NCBI GenBank assembly: GCA_945876755.1
Contig: CAMCPM010000007.1
Span: 53,082-117,081 of the forward strand
Length of the DNA stretch: 64,000 nucleotides
Origin: an uncultured Clostridia bacterium
GTDB lineage: Bacteria; Bacillota; Clostridia; Oscillospirales; Ruminococcaceae
Reading direction: 5' to 3'
Shown here: one piece after another, positions 43,422-52,295 of the stretch
Numbering within the stretch: position 1 is the first letter of the stretch
How the letters are laid out: the number at the start of each line of letters is the position of its first letter
Notes under the pieces: model-generated
What the model saw: only the letters and a program-made list of their open reading frames with translations
The model's database searches: none
Told to the model about the DNA's origin: nothing
Program-made: the position numbers and the translations under genes

Positions 43422-43834
43422 GCGCAGAAATGAGTTTTAACGAAACGTTAAATCTGAAAAATGCATCGGCAAATTATAATGAAACAGAGAGTAATATTAT
43501 GAATAACGAAAAGGGACTTACTCACACCGAAGCCGAAATTGAAAAAGTTCTCGCCGAACGCAATAAGCTTCAAGCAGAACTTGACCGTCTGACGAAAAAG
43601 GAAACGCAGGACAAACACAAGCTTGATATGCTGAAAAATCGTTACAAAGAAGAAAAACGCCGCAGTCGCAATCACCGCCTTATCGAGCGTGGTGCAATTC
43701 TGGAGAGCCTTATTCCAAACGCTGAGAGCTACACCAACGAGCAGATAAAGCACATCATCAAGATAGCTTTCGGAAATCTGCCAGGTGGCTTGCAGGGCAT
43801 ACACTTTCCAGAAAGTCTGCGTGATAATTCTTGA
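43418..43834 (+). CDS. DUF3847 family protein
   Basis: A 138-residue protein starting at GTG inside the excisionase stop. Residues 30-85 form a lysine/glutamate-rich coiled coil (EKVLAERNKLQAELDRLTKKETQDK) followed by RKNRSRNHRLIERGAILESLI-like text, the DUF3847 hallmark. Genes of this family stand next to MobA/MobL relaxases and are thought to help relaxosome formation. The role is not proven. Confidence 0.8.
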   Translation: MSAEMSFNETLNLKNASANYNETESNIMNNEKGLTHTEAEIEKVLAERNKLQAELDRLTKKETQDKHKLDMLKNRYKEEKRRSRNHRLIERGAILESLIPNAESYTNEQIKHIIKIAFGNLPGGLQGIHFPESLRDNS

Positions 43835-43875
43835 AAAAGCTGTTTTGCAAGCTCAGCAATACTGCTTCCCTTGGG

Positions 43876-43909
43876 ACAAGGACGCACTTCATACGAGCAA
43901 AGCGAGTAT
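43876..43909 (-). other. Degenerate second oriT-like sequence
   Basis: On the minus strand a weak inverted repeat (outer ATAC/GTAT) is followed by GAAGTGCGTCCTTGT, two or three bases away from the nick region of the better oriT 140 bp downstream. Confidence 0.4.
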
Positions 43910-44012
43910 CAAGGTTCTCGTCGCTGTTCGAAATCTCTGATTTCGGTAACAGCAGAGGTTCTTATATACCGCCTTTGATACAAGCTTGCTCTATGAATTC
44001 TCCCTTGTTTAT

Positions 44013-44047
44013 GACAAGGGCGCACTTATATACCACAAACGTGGTAT
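44013..44047 (-). other. oriT: Origin of transfer (oriT), MobQ/RSF1010-pIP501 type
   Basis: On the minus strand ATACCAC-gttt-GTGGTAT is followed by ATAAGTGCGCCCTTGTC. TAAGTGCG/CCCT is the nick sequence of RSF1010- and pIP501-type MobQ relaxases, so the predicted nick lies between 44021 and 44020. It stands 70 bp upstream of the relaxase gene. Confidence 0.75.
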
Positions 44048-44117
44048 CGTGCGCAATAATTTCTGTGAAAGTATGTCGAGGCAATTCGCAATACTGCTCA
44101 GAAAAGAAAAGGAGGTT

Positions 44118-45599
44118 TTGACAATCGCAATCTATCATTGCTCCATCAAAATTATCAGTCGTGGCAAGGGTAAGTCTGCTGTTGCCGCCGCTGCTTATCG
44201 TTCGGGCGAGAAACTCACGAACGACTATGACGGAACTACTCACGACTTTACACGAAAGGGCGGCGTGGTTCATACGGAAATTCTCCTGCCCGACAATGCA
44301 CCGAGAGAATACTCAGACCGTTCTATGCTCTGGAACGCTGTCGAAGCTGTTGAGAAATCCAAGAACGCACAGCTTTCACGGGAGATTGAAATTGCGCTTC
44401 CGAATGAACTTTCCGAAACGGAGTGCATTGAACTTGCACGGGAGTTCGTACAAAAAAATTTTGTTGACAAAGGTATGTGTGCTGATGTCTGTATTCACAA
44501 TCCAAACCGTGAGCAGAAAAATATTCACGCTCATATTATGCTGACAATGCGTCCGTTCAACGAGGACGGGACTTGGGGCGACAAGCAGAAAAAAGAATAT
44601 GTGCTTGATAAGAATGGCAATAAAATTTACGACAAACGCAAGCGGACTTATAAGTGTCGCACTGTTCAGACTACTGACTGGAACAGTCGTGAAAAGGCTG
44701 AGGAGTGGCGTGAAGCGTGGTCAGAATTTCTGAATAACGCTTTGGAGCAACGTAATATTTCCGAAAAAGTAGACCACCGTTCATTTGAAAGACAGGGCAG
44801 ATTGGAAAAACCAACAGTCCATATGGGAGTCGCCGCAACGCAGATGGAGCGTAAGGGCATACGCACCGTCAAGGGCGATACCAACCGTAAAATCAAGTCC
44901 ATAAATGCAAAAATTTCTGCTCTGTTGAAAAGAATTGATATGCTTGACAGTGAGCTTGCTAAGATGAAGGAAATCCCGAAAGAGGACAGCCTTCTTGAAA
45001 TGCTTATGCGTTTTCACGATAACGGAATTAAGTTCAGCGAGGTGCGTGGCGTGAGCGTTTCCAACCTGAAAAAGATTTCAAAGTTCAAGGATTTGACTCA
45101 CCTTATTGCTTTTGTGCAGGGGCATAATATCGGAACACTCTCAGAGCTTGCGGAGAAGAATTCTGAAACAAAATCAGAACTGAAAAATTACAAATCCAAG
45201 CTCATCAGCACACAGAAGCGAATGAAAGAGCTGACAGAACTGCTTGACAATTATCCTCGCTACAAGGAGAACAAGGCGGTTTATCTGGAATGGCAGTCCA
45301 TTACAAATCCAAAGAAAAAGGAAAAGTTTTATGACAAACACTACGGAGAAATTGCGCTGTTCAAGACGGCAAAATCTTTTTTTGACAGCAATTTGAATGG
45401 TGCGAAGCTTACGCCGAAAGCGTGGCAGAGGGAACTGGATGAACTGAAAAAATCTGCTGAGATTGACCGTGCGAAGGTTGAGAATCTGGGCGATGATGTG
45501 GCTGTTATGGAAACGCTAATTTACAATGTTCAGCGACTTACGAATTATGAAGAAAAGCAGAATGAAATTCAGAGAAAAAGAAGCTGCGAACTCGAATAA
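44118..45599 (+). CDS. mobA: MobA/MobL-family relaxase
   Basis: A 493-residue relaxase. A TTG at 44118 behind AAGGAGG fits the family N-terminus (IAIYHCSIKIISRGKGKSAVAAAAYRSGE), though the spacing is short. The metal-binding histidines are in NIHAHIMLTMRPF. The C-terminal half is coiled coil and has no primase or helicase domain. It nicks oriT and leads the strand into a recipient cell through a helper conjugation apparatus. MobQ assignment agrees with the oriT found upstream. Confidence 0.88.
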   Translation: MTIAIYHCSIKIISRGKGKSAVAAAAYRSGEKLTNDYDGTTHDFTRKGGVVHTEILLPDNAPREYSDRSMLWNAVEAVEKSKNAQLSREIEIALPNELSETECIELAREFVQKNFVDKGMCADVCIHNPNREQKNIHAHIMLTMRPFNEDGTWGDKQKKEYVLDKNGNKIYDKRKRTYKCRTVQTTDWNSREKAEEWREAWSEFLNNALEQRNISEKVDHRSFERQGRLEKPTVHMGVAATQMERKGIRTVKGDTNRKIKSINAKISALLKRIDMLDSELAKMKEIPKEDSLLEMLMRFHDNGIKFSEVRGVSVSNLKKISKFKDLTHLIAFVQGHNIGTLSELAEKNSETKSELKNYKSKLISTQKRMKELTELLDNYPRYKENKAVYLEWQSITNPKKKEKFYDKHYGEIALFKTAKSFFDSNLNGAKLTPKAWQRELDELKKSAEIDRAKVENLGDDVAVMETLIYNVQRLTNYEEKQNEIQRKRSCELE

Positions 45600-45613
45600 T
45601 GGCACATTCCTAC

Positions 45614-45643
45614 TTGACAGTTTTATGATTTAAAGTGTATAAT
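45614..45643 (+). promoter_or_regulatory. Integrase promoter
   Basis: TTGACA (45614-45619) and TATAAT (45638-45643) with 18 bp between them, so integrase has its own promoter. Confidence 0.75.
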
Positions 45644-45700
45644 GGAAATGTAGAAATGTGTCATATCGGTTTACGTTTTTAATGAAGGGAGTAAATCAAT

Positions 45701-46906
45701 ATGGCAACTATTCGTAAAAGAGGTAACGACTCTTATGAAATAAAAGTATCTTGTGGTTATGGTGTTGACGGTAAACAGCGTTCACAGTACAAGACTTGGA
45801 AACCTGCCGAGGGTATGACACCGAAGCAAATTGAAAAGGAACTTAACCGTCAGGCTGTTCTTTTCGAGGAGGCTTGTAAAAAAGGACAGATTACCGCTTC
45901 CATAAAATTTGAAGCGTTCGCAGAACAGTGGTTTGAGGAGTATGCTAAATTTAATCTCCGTAATACTTCTTATGAAAGAATGTTACAGCTCCGCAACCGT
46001 GTTTATCCTGCAATCGGACATCTGAAGCTTGATAAAATTAACGGCAGACACATTCAGCAGTTTGTGAATGATATGCTTGAAAACGGCAAAAGTGAAAGAA
46101 CGGGTAAGCCGCTTTCCAGAAAAACCGTTGTTCATCATCTCAGCTTTATATCCAATGTGTTTACTTACGCCGTGAAAATGGATATGCTTACAGACAATCC
46201 GTGCAGACGAGTAACCGTGCCGAAAGGCGAAGCGAAGGAAAAAGAAATCTATACGCTTGCAGAGGTTGAAGAAATTTTCAATGCGCTTGAAGCTGAGCCG
46301 TTGAAATACAAGCTGTTTATTATTCTTGCAGTGTACAGCGGCTTTCGCCGTGGCGAAATGCTTGGACTTGAATGGAAGGACATCAACTGGGAGGACGGTG
46401 TAATCAGTGTGCGCCGCACATCAAACTATACTGCGGCAAAAGGAATTTATACTGACACTACCAAAACAAAAAAATCACAGCGTTCGTCAAAGTTTCCGCC
46501 AATGATTATGGAATTGCTCAGAGCATACAAGGCAGAGCAGGATGCCGAGCGTGAGCGCTTAGGCGACAAGTGGCAGGACACAGACAGAATATTTGTCAAG
46601 TGGGACGGCAGACCAATGAATAATAACACTCCGTACTTCTGGTTCGGAGAATTTTGCAAGAAGCATAATTTCCGCTTCTGTGATATTCATTCTCTGCGCC
46701 ATTTACACGCAAGCTTGCTCATCAATGCTGGTGTTGATATAGTATCCGTATCAAGTGATATGGGACATTCCTGCGTAGGAACAACGAGTAATATCTACTG
46801 TCATATGTTTCAGGAAGCGAAAGCAAGAAACTGTGAAGCGATTACCAATGCACTTTCTTTTGGAAATAAAAAAGAGCCGCTTACAGAAGCGCAAGTGGCA
46901 GTGTAA
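45701..46906 (+). CDS. int: Tyrosine recombinase integrase
   Basis: A 401-residue Tn916/phage-type integrase. Residues 1-60 are the AP2-like arm-binding domain (IRKRGNDSYEIKVSCGYG), 65-165 the SAM-like core-binding domain, and 180-385 the catalytic domain. Catalytic residues are Arg in GFRRGEML, His and Arg in HSLRHLHAS, His in MGHS and Tyr in NIYCHMF. It recombines the tRNA-Glu 3' end with the circular element. Two of the four right-end arm sites lie in its last codons. Confidence 0.92.
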   Translation: MATIRKRGNDSYEIKVSCGYGVDGKQRSQYKTWKPAEGMTPKQIEKELNRQAVLFEEACKKGQITASIKFEAFAEQWFEEYAKFNLRNTSYERMLQLRNRVYPAIGHLKLDKINGRHIQQFVNDMLENGKSERTGKPLSRKTVVHHLSFISNVFTYAVKMDMLTDNPCRRVTVPKGEAKEKEIYTLAEVEEIFNALEAEPLKYKLFIILAVYSGFRRGEMLGLEWKDINWEDGVISVRRTSNYTAAKGIYTDTTKTKKSQRSSKFPPMIMELLRAYKAEQDAERERLGDKWQDTDRIFVKWDGRPMNNNTPYFWFGEFCKKHNFRFCDIHSLRHLHASLLINAGVDIVSVSSDMGHSCVGTTSNIYCHMFQEAKARNCEAITNALSFGNKKEPLTEAQVAV

Positions 46907-46943
46907 GTGGCAATTTTCAAAAACAAGTGGCAAATAAGTGGCA
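46893..46943 (+). repeat. Integrase arm-type sites near attR
   Basis: AAGTGGCA occurs at 46893, 46905, 46925 and 46936, as two pairs spaced 12 and 11 bp. Two copies in the same orientation stand near attL. Confidence 0.65.
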
Positions 46944-47010
46944 AGCACAGAAAACGAGCAAAAAAAGAACTCGCAAACGCCGTAAAATAGGCATTTGCGA
47001 GATACATAGT

Positions 47011-47085
47011 TGGTGACCCGTACGGGAATTGAACCCATGATTACGCCGTGAAAGGGCGTCGTCTTAACCTCTTGACCAACGGGCC
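47011..47085 (-). tRNA. tRNA-Glu (UUC), integration site
   Basis: A complete 75-nt cloverleaf with GGCCCGT/ACGGGTC acceptor arms, anticodon loop with TTC, GGTTCAATTCC T-arm and encoded CCA. The element's core repeat is its last 23 bases, so the gene stays intact after insertion. Confidence 0.93.
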
Positions 47086-47109
47086 AAAAACTTGGAAAAC
47101 CAAGTTTAA

Positions 47110-47186
47110 TGGTAGCGAGAGTGAGACTTGAACTCACGACCTACCGGGTATGAACCGGTTGCTCTAGCCAACTGAGCTATCTCGCC
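47110..47186 (-). tRNA. tRNA-Met (CAU)
   Basis: A 77-nt cloverleaf with GGCGAGA/TCTCGCT acceptor arms, anticodon loop TTCATAC, GAGTTCAAGTC T-arm and encoded CCA. CAU can also belong to tRNA-Ile2, but the arms fit elongator tRNA-Met better. It lies 24 bp upstream of tRNA-Glu in the same transcript. Confidence 0.88.
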
Positions 47187-47214
47187 ACATTCGCATAATT
47201 TTTGCGACTTATAT

Positions 47215-47243
47215 ATTATACTACATTAAAAACGTACTGTCAA
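47215..47243 (-). promoter_or_regulatory. tRNA operon promoter
   Basis: Read leftward, TTGACA (47238-47243) and TATAAT (47215-47220), both perfect, are spaced by 17 bp and stand 29 bp before tRNA-Met. Confidence 0.85.
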
Positions 47244-47328
47244 TAGTTTTCGTAAAAAAAATAATATTTATTCATTTTGACGTGCCGAAACCAATTTAAA
47301 AGCCGCAAAATATTCAACTTCAACATAT

Positions 47329-48765
47329 TCATGTGAAATTCTGCACAATTTTTTCGGCATCGTCAAAGCGAATACCGCGAACCCTGTGCCTTGCAGCACG
47401 TTCACCCCGGCTGTAGACCCATACGTCACAGCAACCGCTGAACCGCTGAAAAATAGACCTGGACAAACGCACATACGCCACACGGCTTTTAGGAATTATT
47501 ACCGTGTGAAATTGTGATCCGGTACAATATTTCAGCGTGACAGAATTGTCACTGACTCCTATTCCGCTTGTAAATTTCGCAGTAAATTTTACAATTAGTA
47601 AATAAATTGCAGGTATTTCAGCCATAATGAGCAAAAATTTAATAATACTTTTCCACAGCGGGAAGAAATATACAGCAGCCACCGCAGCCGCAGGAACAGC
47701 CAAAACCGCCGTAAGCGGCGCCCAAATGTACGCAAGAATATACGTCGTCTTTGGACGTGCAGAAATATTACAGGGAGTAAAATTTGGCAGCGTCATCTCC
47801 ATCGTACTCATTACACGCCTGCCGGTAGTCACAGGCACAAAAACCGGTATCTCGTTGCGGCTTTTGCCGTACCCCGTGCAGCTGACGTGTACAGACATCA
47901 CACGGCAAATTTTCATCAGCAGATTCTGCCTCAGGTCAGCGCAGTTTACTCTGGAAATATTTATATAATATTTCCATTTTGAAAAGAATCCGTTTTTAAC
48001 AATAATGTTACCGCCGCAGCGCTGAATCCTGAAATTGATATGCCTCAGCAAATTGGAAATAAAAGAAATCCCCCAACCCAGCGCAATGACCAAAGTAAGC
48101 GCCACAGAAACGGGAGTCACACCGTCAATAATTTTTTGCATAACGGCAGTCACACCGCTGACAGCGTTAAAAAAATTTTCCTCAAGCTTGTTTCCGAGTA
48201 TCTTGCTTCCTTGAATAAAAAACGTGCCGATAAAAATAACTCCCGAAAGAGTTGAAGAAAAAACAAAGGAAAAGAATATCAAATTACTTTTTGAAGCACG
48301 GTAAGTAATTTTAGCTTTTGTCGACTCATTTGGTATTTTATTGTATATTTTTGTATAATCATTTAATTTAAGAGTAAGTTCAAGATCGACCCCGCTGCGC
48401 TTGCCTGCCATCGGTATTGAATCGGAATCAATTGAAAAAGTGACAGCCTTAATCGGCCTGAGCCACATAGACCGCTTAGCCGAAGCGCAGGAAACCGCCG
48501 AATAAGGGAGCATAAATTTTTTGCGGACAAATACCCCAGAGTTTACATAAATTCCCTCATCGTCAATTTCAAATGTTATAAAATACCATCTTGTAACAGC
48601 CATGCCGACCATAAGAGTGATCGCAATAATATCAAGATATGCCCCCTGAAACCAGTTATAAAAGTCAAACCCGACAGCAATCAGACCTCTCACAAGAGGA
48701 ATCAGAAGCAGCCAGAAATTTTTGGTAGTATACTTCAGAATAGCAATTTTATGCTGACGGCTCAT
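47329..48765 (-). CDS. YdbT-like bacterial PH-domain membrane protein
   Basis: A 478-residue membrane protein with two N-terminal helices, a bPH2 domain (ITFEIDDEGIYVNSGVFVRKKFMLPYSAVSCASA), more helices, and second and third PH domains (IVKNGFFSKWKYYINISRVNCADLRQNLLM and near the C-terminus). B. subtilis YdbT is the model. With YdbS it forms a membrane pair linked to resistance to certain bacteriocins. The start is coupled to the YdbS stop by one base. Confidence 0.82.
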   Translation of the reverse strand: MSRQHKIAILKYTTKNFWLLLIPLVRGLIAVGFDFYNWFQGAYLDIIAITLMVGMAVTRWYFITFEIDDEGIYVNSGVFVRKKFMLPYSAVSCASAKRSMWLRPIKAVTFSIDSDSIPMAGKRSGVDLELTLKLNDYTKIYNKIPNESTKAKITYRASKSNLIFFSFVFSSTLSGVIFIGTFFIQGSKILGNKLEENFFNAVSGVTAVMQKIIDGVTPVSVALTLVIALGWGISFISNLLRHINFRIQRCGGNIIVKNGFFSKWKYYINISRVNCADLRQNLLMKICRVMSVHVSCTGYGKSRNEIPVFVPVTTGRRVMSTMEMTLPNFTPCNISARPKTTYILAYIWAPLTAVLAVPAAAVAAVYFFPLWKSIIKFLLIMAEIPAIYLLIVKFTAKFTSGIGVSDNSVTLKYCTGSQFHTVIIPKSRVAYVRLSRSIFQRFSGCCDVWVYSRGERAARHRVRGIRFDDAEKIVQNFT

Positions 48766-49262
48766 TATAAACCTCCTCTGCTGCGAAGATACGACTGGAT
48801 TTTTTTGTGAATTTCTTCCATATCACTTCGGGATAAAAACATCATAGCAAGCCTACCACCGTAAGCGTTTATTAACAAAAAGTTAAAACTTGTATATGTG
48901 GAAAGGGGCATAGAAACCGTCGCCGTGTACTGTACAGATGACATTTTCAGATAAGTAGTGTTCTTGAAAAATACTCCTGAGCGCAGCACTATTTCGTCGG
49001 CGGAAACGGTGTAGCTCACCGAACGGTACCAAAGCGGCAGAATAATCATCAAAAAAACCACATATGCTGTTACAAGCAGAATTACGAAGATCCACACAAT
49101 TATTTCCGGGACTGTAATTTTCACAGGTTCAAAATATTCGGGATAACGCCCTTCAAGATAATACAATAAGTATTTTAATCCAATAATTATACAAATAATT
49201 ATCAGAAATGTAAATACTCTTAGGAAATTTAAACTTCTTCTATCCATATAGTATTTTTTCAT
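48765..49262 (-). CDS. YdbS-like bacterial PH-domain membrane protein
   Basis: A 165-residue protein with two transmembrane helices followed by one bPH2 domain (YTVSADEIVLRSGVFFKNTTYLKMSSVQYT). It is the first gene of the YdbS-YdbT pair. Function is membrane-associated but not defined biochemically. Confidence 0.82.
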   Translation of the reverse strand: MKKYYMDRRSLNFLRVFTFLIIICIIIGLKYLLYYLEGRYPEYFEPVKITVPEIIVWIFVILLVTAYVVFLMIILPLWYRSVSYTVSADEIVLRSGVFFKNTTYLKMSSVQYTATVSMPLSTYTSFNFLLINAYGGRLAMMFLSRSDMEEIHKKIQSYLRSRGGL

Positions 49263-49388
49263 AGTATCAAAATCCTTATGTTAAAATGTTAGCGGTCAAA
49301 AATCGAACACATCTATACTATATATTATAACACATTTTTTCCAATAAAAAAAGCCCGAAACAAACTTTTTTACAGGAGCTGTCACTAA

Positions 49389-50786
49389 TTGCAGATTTCA
49401 TTATATGATACTATTTGTAATATTATTAATAAGTTAAACAATTTGTTATGGGGATATGGAACAGTATTTCTCGTTTTTGGAGCTGGGATATTTTTTACTA
49501 TTCGTATTAAATTTTATAATATTATACATATAGTACATATAGTTAAAACTGCAATTACAGGAAATAGAAACACCACAAAAGGTAATATTTCACATTTTCA
49601 AGCATTGTCAACTGCACTTGCCGCATCAATGGGAACAGGGAATATTATAGGGGTTGCAGCTGCCATTTCCATGGGCGGACCGGGAGCCATTTTCTGGATG
49701 TGGGTATCCGCAATTTTCGGAACAGCCACCGGAATGATAGAGAATATTTTAGGAACAAAATACCAAAACTTTCACGGCGGACCTATGTCATATATTTCCA
49801 AAGGTGCGGGCTTTCCCCGACTTGCAATTCTCTATGGCATACTCTGCACAGTAGCTTCATTCGGAATCGGCAACATGACCCAAGCAAACGCCCTGTCGGC
49901 AGCAATGTCTGAATTTGGCATTTCTCCCCTGCTGACCGGACTGATAACAGCAGCACTCTGCGGAGCGATCATCTTTGGCGGAGGAAAAAAAGTAGCCTCT
50001 GCAGCTGAAAAGTTGATCCCTGTCGTGTCGCTTTTATACCTTTCGGGAGCAATTATTGTTATAGTTTTATTTGGAAATAATATTATAAATATATTAAAAC
50101 TAATTTTTTCATCTGCAATAGGATATTCACAAATTGCAGGAGGTGTCTGCGGCGCTGTGTTGAAAAAATCTATCACTACAGGACTCCGCCGAGGTATATT
50201 TTCCAACGAAGCAGGCATGGGAAGCTCAGTTCTTGTACATACCGAAACCGACAGTTCAGACCCTCTCCATGCCGGAATGCTCGCCGTCACCGAAATAGTT
50301 ATCGACACTCTCATATGCTGCACCGCAACCGCATTTGTGATACTTCTCACCGGCGCAGACGCCTCAGGCACCGAAGGACTTGCCATGGTTACCGCCGCAT
50401 TCCGTCATGGAAATGGAAATTTTGCAGGCATTTTTATACCTGTCTGCACAGTAATTTTTGCATTTTGTACTCTCCTCGGATGGTATTTTTACGGTGAAAA
50501 ATGTGTGATCTATGTCTTTAAAAATGGAAATTCCAAAGCCGCAGTTTTCGCCTATAAGCTGCTTTATACAGCGGCTGCCTTTGCAGGAGCCTGCGCCGAA
50601 CTTACTCTTGTCTGGAACACAGCCGACCTGCTTAACTGGTTCATGCTGATAATAAATCTGGGAACTATTCTTCTTCTTAACGGAGAAGCCGTTGAGATAG
50701 TCAAAAACTATACAAAAGGTATAAACTGCATAAAGAAAAGCAGAATAAAATGTCACTTTGTAAAGCGTAACAACTTTACAAAATAA
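49389..50786 (+). CDS. Amino-acid:cation symporter, AGCS family
   Basis: A 465-residue transporter of the alanine/glycine:sodium symporter family with about eleven helices. Recognisable parts are FQALSTALAASMGTGNIIGVAAAISMGGPGAIFWMW, GPMSYISKG and RGIFSNEAGMGSSVLVHTE. It imports alanine or glycine with Na+ or H+. The start is preceded by ACAGGAGC and the gene is divergent from YdbS with a 126-bp gap. Confidence 0.9.
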   Translation: MQISLYDTICNIINKLNNLLWGYGTVFLVFGAGIFFTIRIKFYNIIHIVHIVKTAITGNRNTTKGNISHFQALSTALAASMGTGNIIGVAAAISMGGPGAIFWMWVSAIFGTATGMIENILGTKYQNFHGGPMSYISKGAGFPRLAILYGILCTVASFGIGNMTQANALSAAMSEFGISPLLTGLITAALCGAIIFGGGKKVASAAEKLIPVVSLLYLSGAIIVIVLFGNNIINILKLIFSSAIGYSQIAGGVCGAVLKKSITTGLRRGIFSNEAGMGSSVLVHTETDSSDPLHAGMLAVTEIVIDTLICCTATAFVILLTGADASGTEGLAMVTAAFRHGNGNFAGIFIPVCTVIFAFCTLLGWYFYGEKCVIYVFKNGNSKAAVFAYKLLYTAAAFAGACAELTLVWNTADLLNWFMLIINLGTILLLNGEAVEIVKNYTKGINCIKKSRIKCHFVKRNNFTK

Positions 50787-50907
50787 TTAATTTCCTTTAT
50801 TTACCTTTTATTTTCGACACATTATTCGAACACGGAATGATATAATTAAAAAAACTGTAAGCAATATAACGGGTCTATCACTTTGAAATGAAAGGACTGT
50901 CAAAATT

Positions 50908-51702
50908 ATGCCATTTCTTGTAAAAGAAAAAGTCGTAAATAAAGTTATCCGTGTTGAAACAGATAAAATAGAACCCAATCCCTATCAGCCGCGCCGAGAG
51001 TTTGACGACATTGAGGGACTGGCGCAAAGTATAAAGCAAAACGGGATACTCCAACCTCTGACCGTCCGTCGGGTTGAAAACGGTTTTCAGCTTGTAGCAG
51101 GCGAACGCCGCCTGAGAGCAGCAAAGCTGTTGGAAATGCCCTTTGTACCGTGCATAGAAATAACCATTACCGAAAGGAACTCTGCCGTAATGGCACTTAT
51201 CGAGAATATCCAGCGCAAAGACCTGTCCTTTTTCGACGAGGCGGAAGCCATAGCAAAGCTGATAGATTTCTACGGTATGACCCAAGAGGACGCCGCCATA
51301 AAGCTGGGCAAATCCCAACCGGCAATAGCAAACAAGCTGCGCCTGCTGAAGCTTGACAAATCGCTTCGGGAGAAGATCTCGGAATACGGCTTGACCGAGC
51401 GCCACGCCAGAGCGCTTTTGAAGCTGCCTGATACGGAAAAACAGCTTGCCGCCGCCGAATACATCTCAACCCACGGACTAAACGTTGAAGCGTCGGAGCG
51501 CTATATAGAAAACCTGCTTGAAAAGGAGCACGACCTTGCGAGCATCAGAAAGCGCAGCGCCGTTTTCAAGGATGTGCGGCTTTTTGTAAATACTATAAAT
51601 AAAGCGGTAGAAATGATGAAAGCGGCAGGAATAAATGCCGATTCAAAAAAGATACGCAGCGAGGACTATATTGAGTACATAGTAAAGATACCGGTAAAAT
51701 AG
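50908..51702 (+). CDS. noc: ParB/Noc-family nucleoid protein
   Basis: A 264-residue CTP-dependent DNA clamp of the ParB/Noc family. Domain order is ParB-N (IEPNPYQPRREFDDIEGLAQSI, with GERRLRAAK) and HTH (MTQEDAAIKLGKSQPAIANKLRLL). A dimerisation tail follows. A Noc role (blocking cell division over the nucleoid) is suggested by the absence of a parA partner and by the location close to oriC. A second chromosomal ParB would settle this. Confidence 0.82.
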   Translation: MPFLVKEKVVNKVIRVETDKIEPNPYQPRREFDDIEGLAQSIKQNGILQPLTVRRVENGFQLVAGERRLRAAKLLEMPFVPCIEITITERNSAVMALIENIQRKDLSFFDEAEAIAKLIDFYGMTQEDAAIKLGKSQPAIANKLRLLKLDKSLREKISEYGLTERHARALLKLPDTEKQLAAAEYISTHGLNVEASERYIENLLEKEHDLASIRKRSAVFKDVRLFVNTINKAVEMMKAAGINADSKKIRSEDYIEYIVKIPVK

Positions 51703-51716
51703 AAAGCATTTTTTCC

Positions 51717-52090
51717 GATTTTAAAACAAAAGCTGACGCTTTCGTTTCCGAGTTTTTTCGCTTTGCGAAAAAACATCGGAGAATAAAAAGTTCGCCAGCC
51801 TTTCAAGGCTGCGGTTTCCAAAGGCAGAGCCTTTGGTCGCCGTCCGCAGACGGCGAAATTCCTGCTTCGCCCGCAGGCGCCAAAAAAACGGGGCAGGAGG
51901 TGAGAAATGCGACAGCATTTCGAGTGAGGGGAATAGTTTCGCTTTGCGAAACTATCAGACAATGCTTTGCATTGTCTTGAACACTGACCGCTCCTCCTTG
52001 TTGCAATTAAAAAGATAATTTATCTTCAAAACAGTCCTGTGGACTGTTTTGAACGAAACTTTGCTGTAATTTTAAAACAGCAACGGTTTA
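51717..52090. repeat. Composite hairpin-rich intergenic repeat A
   Basis: A gene-free stretch between noc and gyrA. It contains many small palindromes such as TTTTTTCGCTTTGCGAAAAAA, AGTTTCGCTTTGCGAAACT and CAATGCTTTGCATTG, separated by conserved spacers. It is approximately the reverse complement of the repeat at 58035-58440, with the stems partly exchanged. Confidence 0.7.
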
Positions 52091-52102
52091 CGCTGTTGTT
52101 AA

Positions 52103-52219
52103 TACTAATAACCAATAAAACTGTAGACAAAAAATCTTCGCATAATCTATATAAAACTGTTTTCAACAGCTACAAGATTATGCTCGATTTTTTGTACAGT
52201 TTTTAATTGGTTCTTAGTA
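52103..52219 (+). mobile_element. Foldback MITE-like element, copy 3
   Basis: A 117-bp copy, close to copy 1 in sequence and orientation, with CTAATAACC and GGTTCTTAG ends between TA dinucleotides. It lies behind gyrA. Confidence 0.75.
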
Positions 52220-52265
52220 TAAGTACACTTTTTCAAATTTTAAGTAAACTTTATATATAATTTAA

Positions 52266-52288
52266 GGGGCGGATATTAAATCCGCCCC
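52266..52288 (-). terminator. Hairpin behind gyrA
   Basis: GGGGCGGAT-ATTAA-ATCCGCCCC, nine perfect pairs, seven bases beyond the gyrA stop. There is only a weak T run, so termination is likely but not certain. Confidence 0.55.
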
Positions 52289-52295
52289 TATAAAT

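Larger units (their letters stand above)
22713..47033. mobile_element. Integrated mobilizable element in tRNA-Glu carrying a dnd island
   Basis: A 23-bp perfect direct repeat (22713-22735 and 47011-47033) bounds about 24.3 kb. The right copy is the 3' end of an intact tRNA-Glu gene and the tyrosine integrase gene lies next to it. Integrase arm-type repeats occur near both ends. The interior has relaxase, oriT, excisionase and DUF3847 genes but no type IV secretion genes, so transfer must use a helper element. Cargo includes dndCDE with associated genes, MntA-HepT, a serine recombinase module and small regulators. Base composition is visibly more AT-rich than the flanks. Confidence 0.85.

Noticed and set aside
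43831..44121. A 96-codon plus-strand frame before the relaxase gene
   Set aside because: It runs across both oriT-like sequences, has no ribosome site and no recognisable content; the region is better explained as transfer origin.
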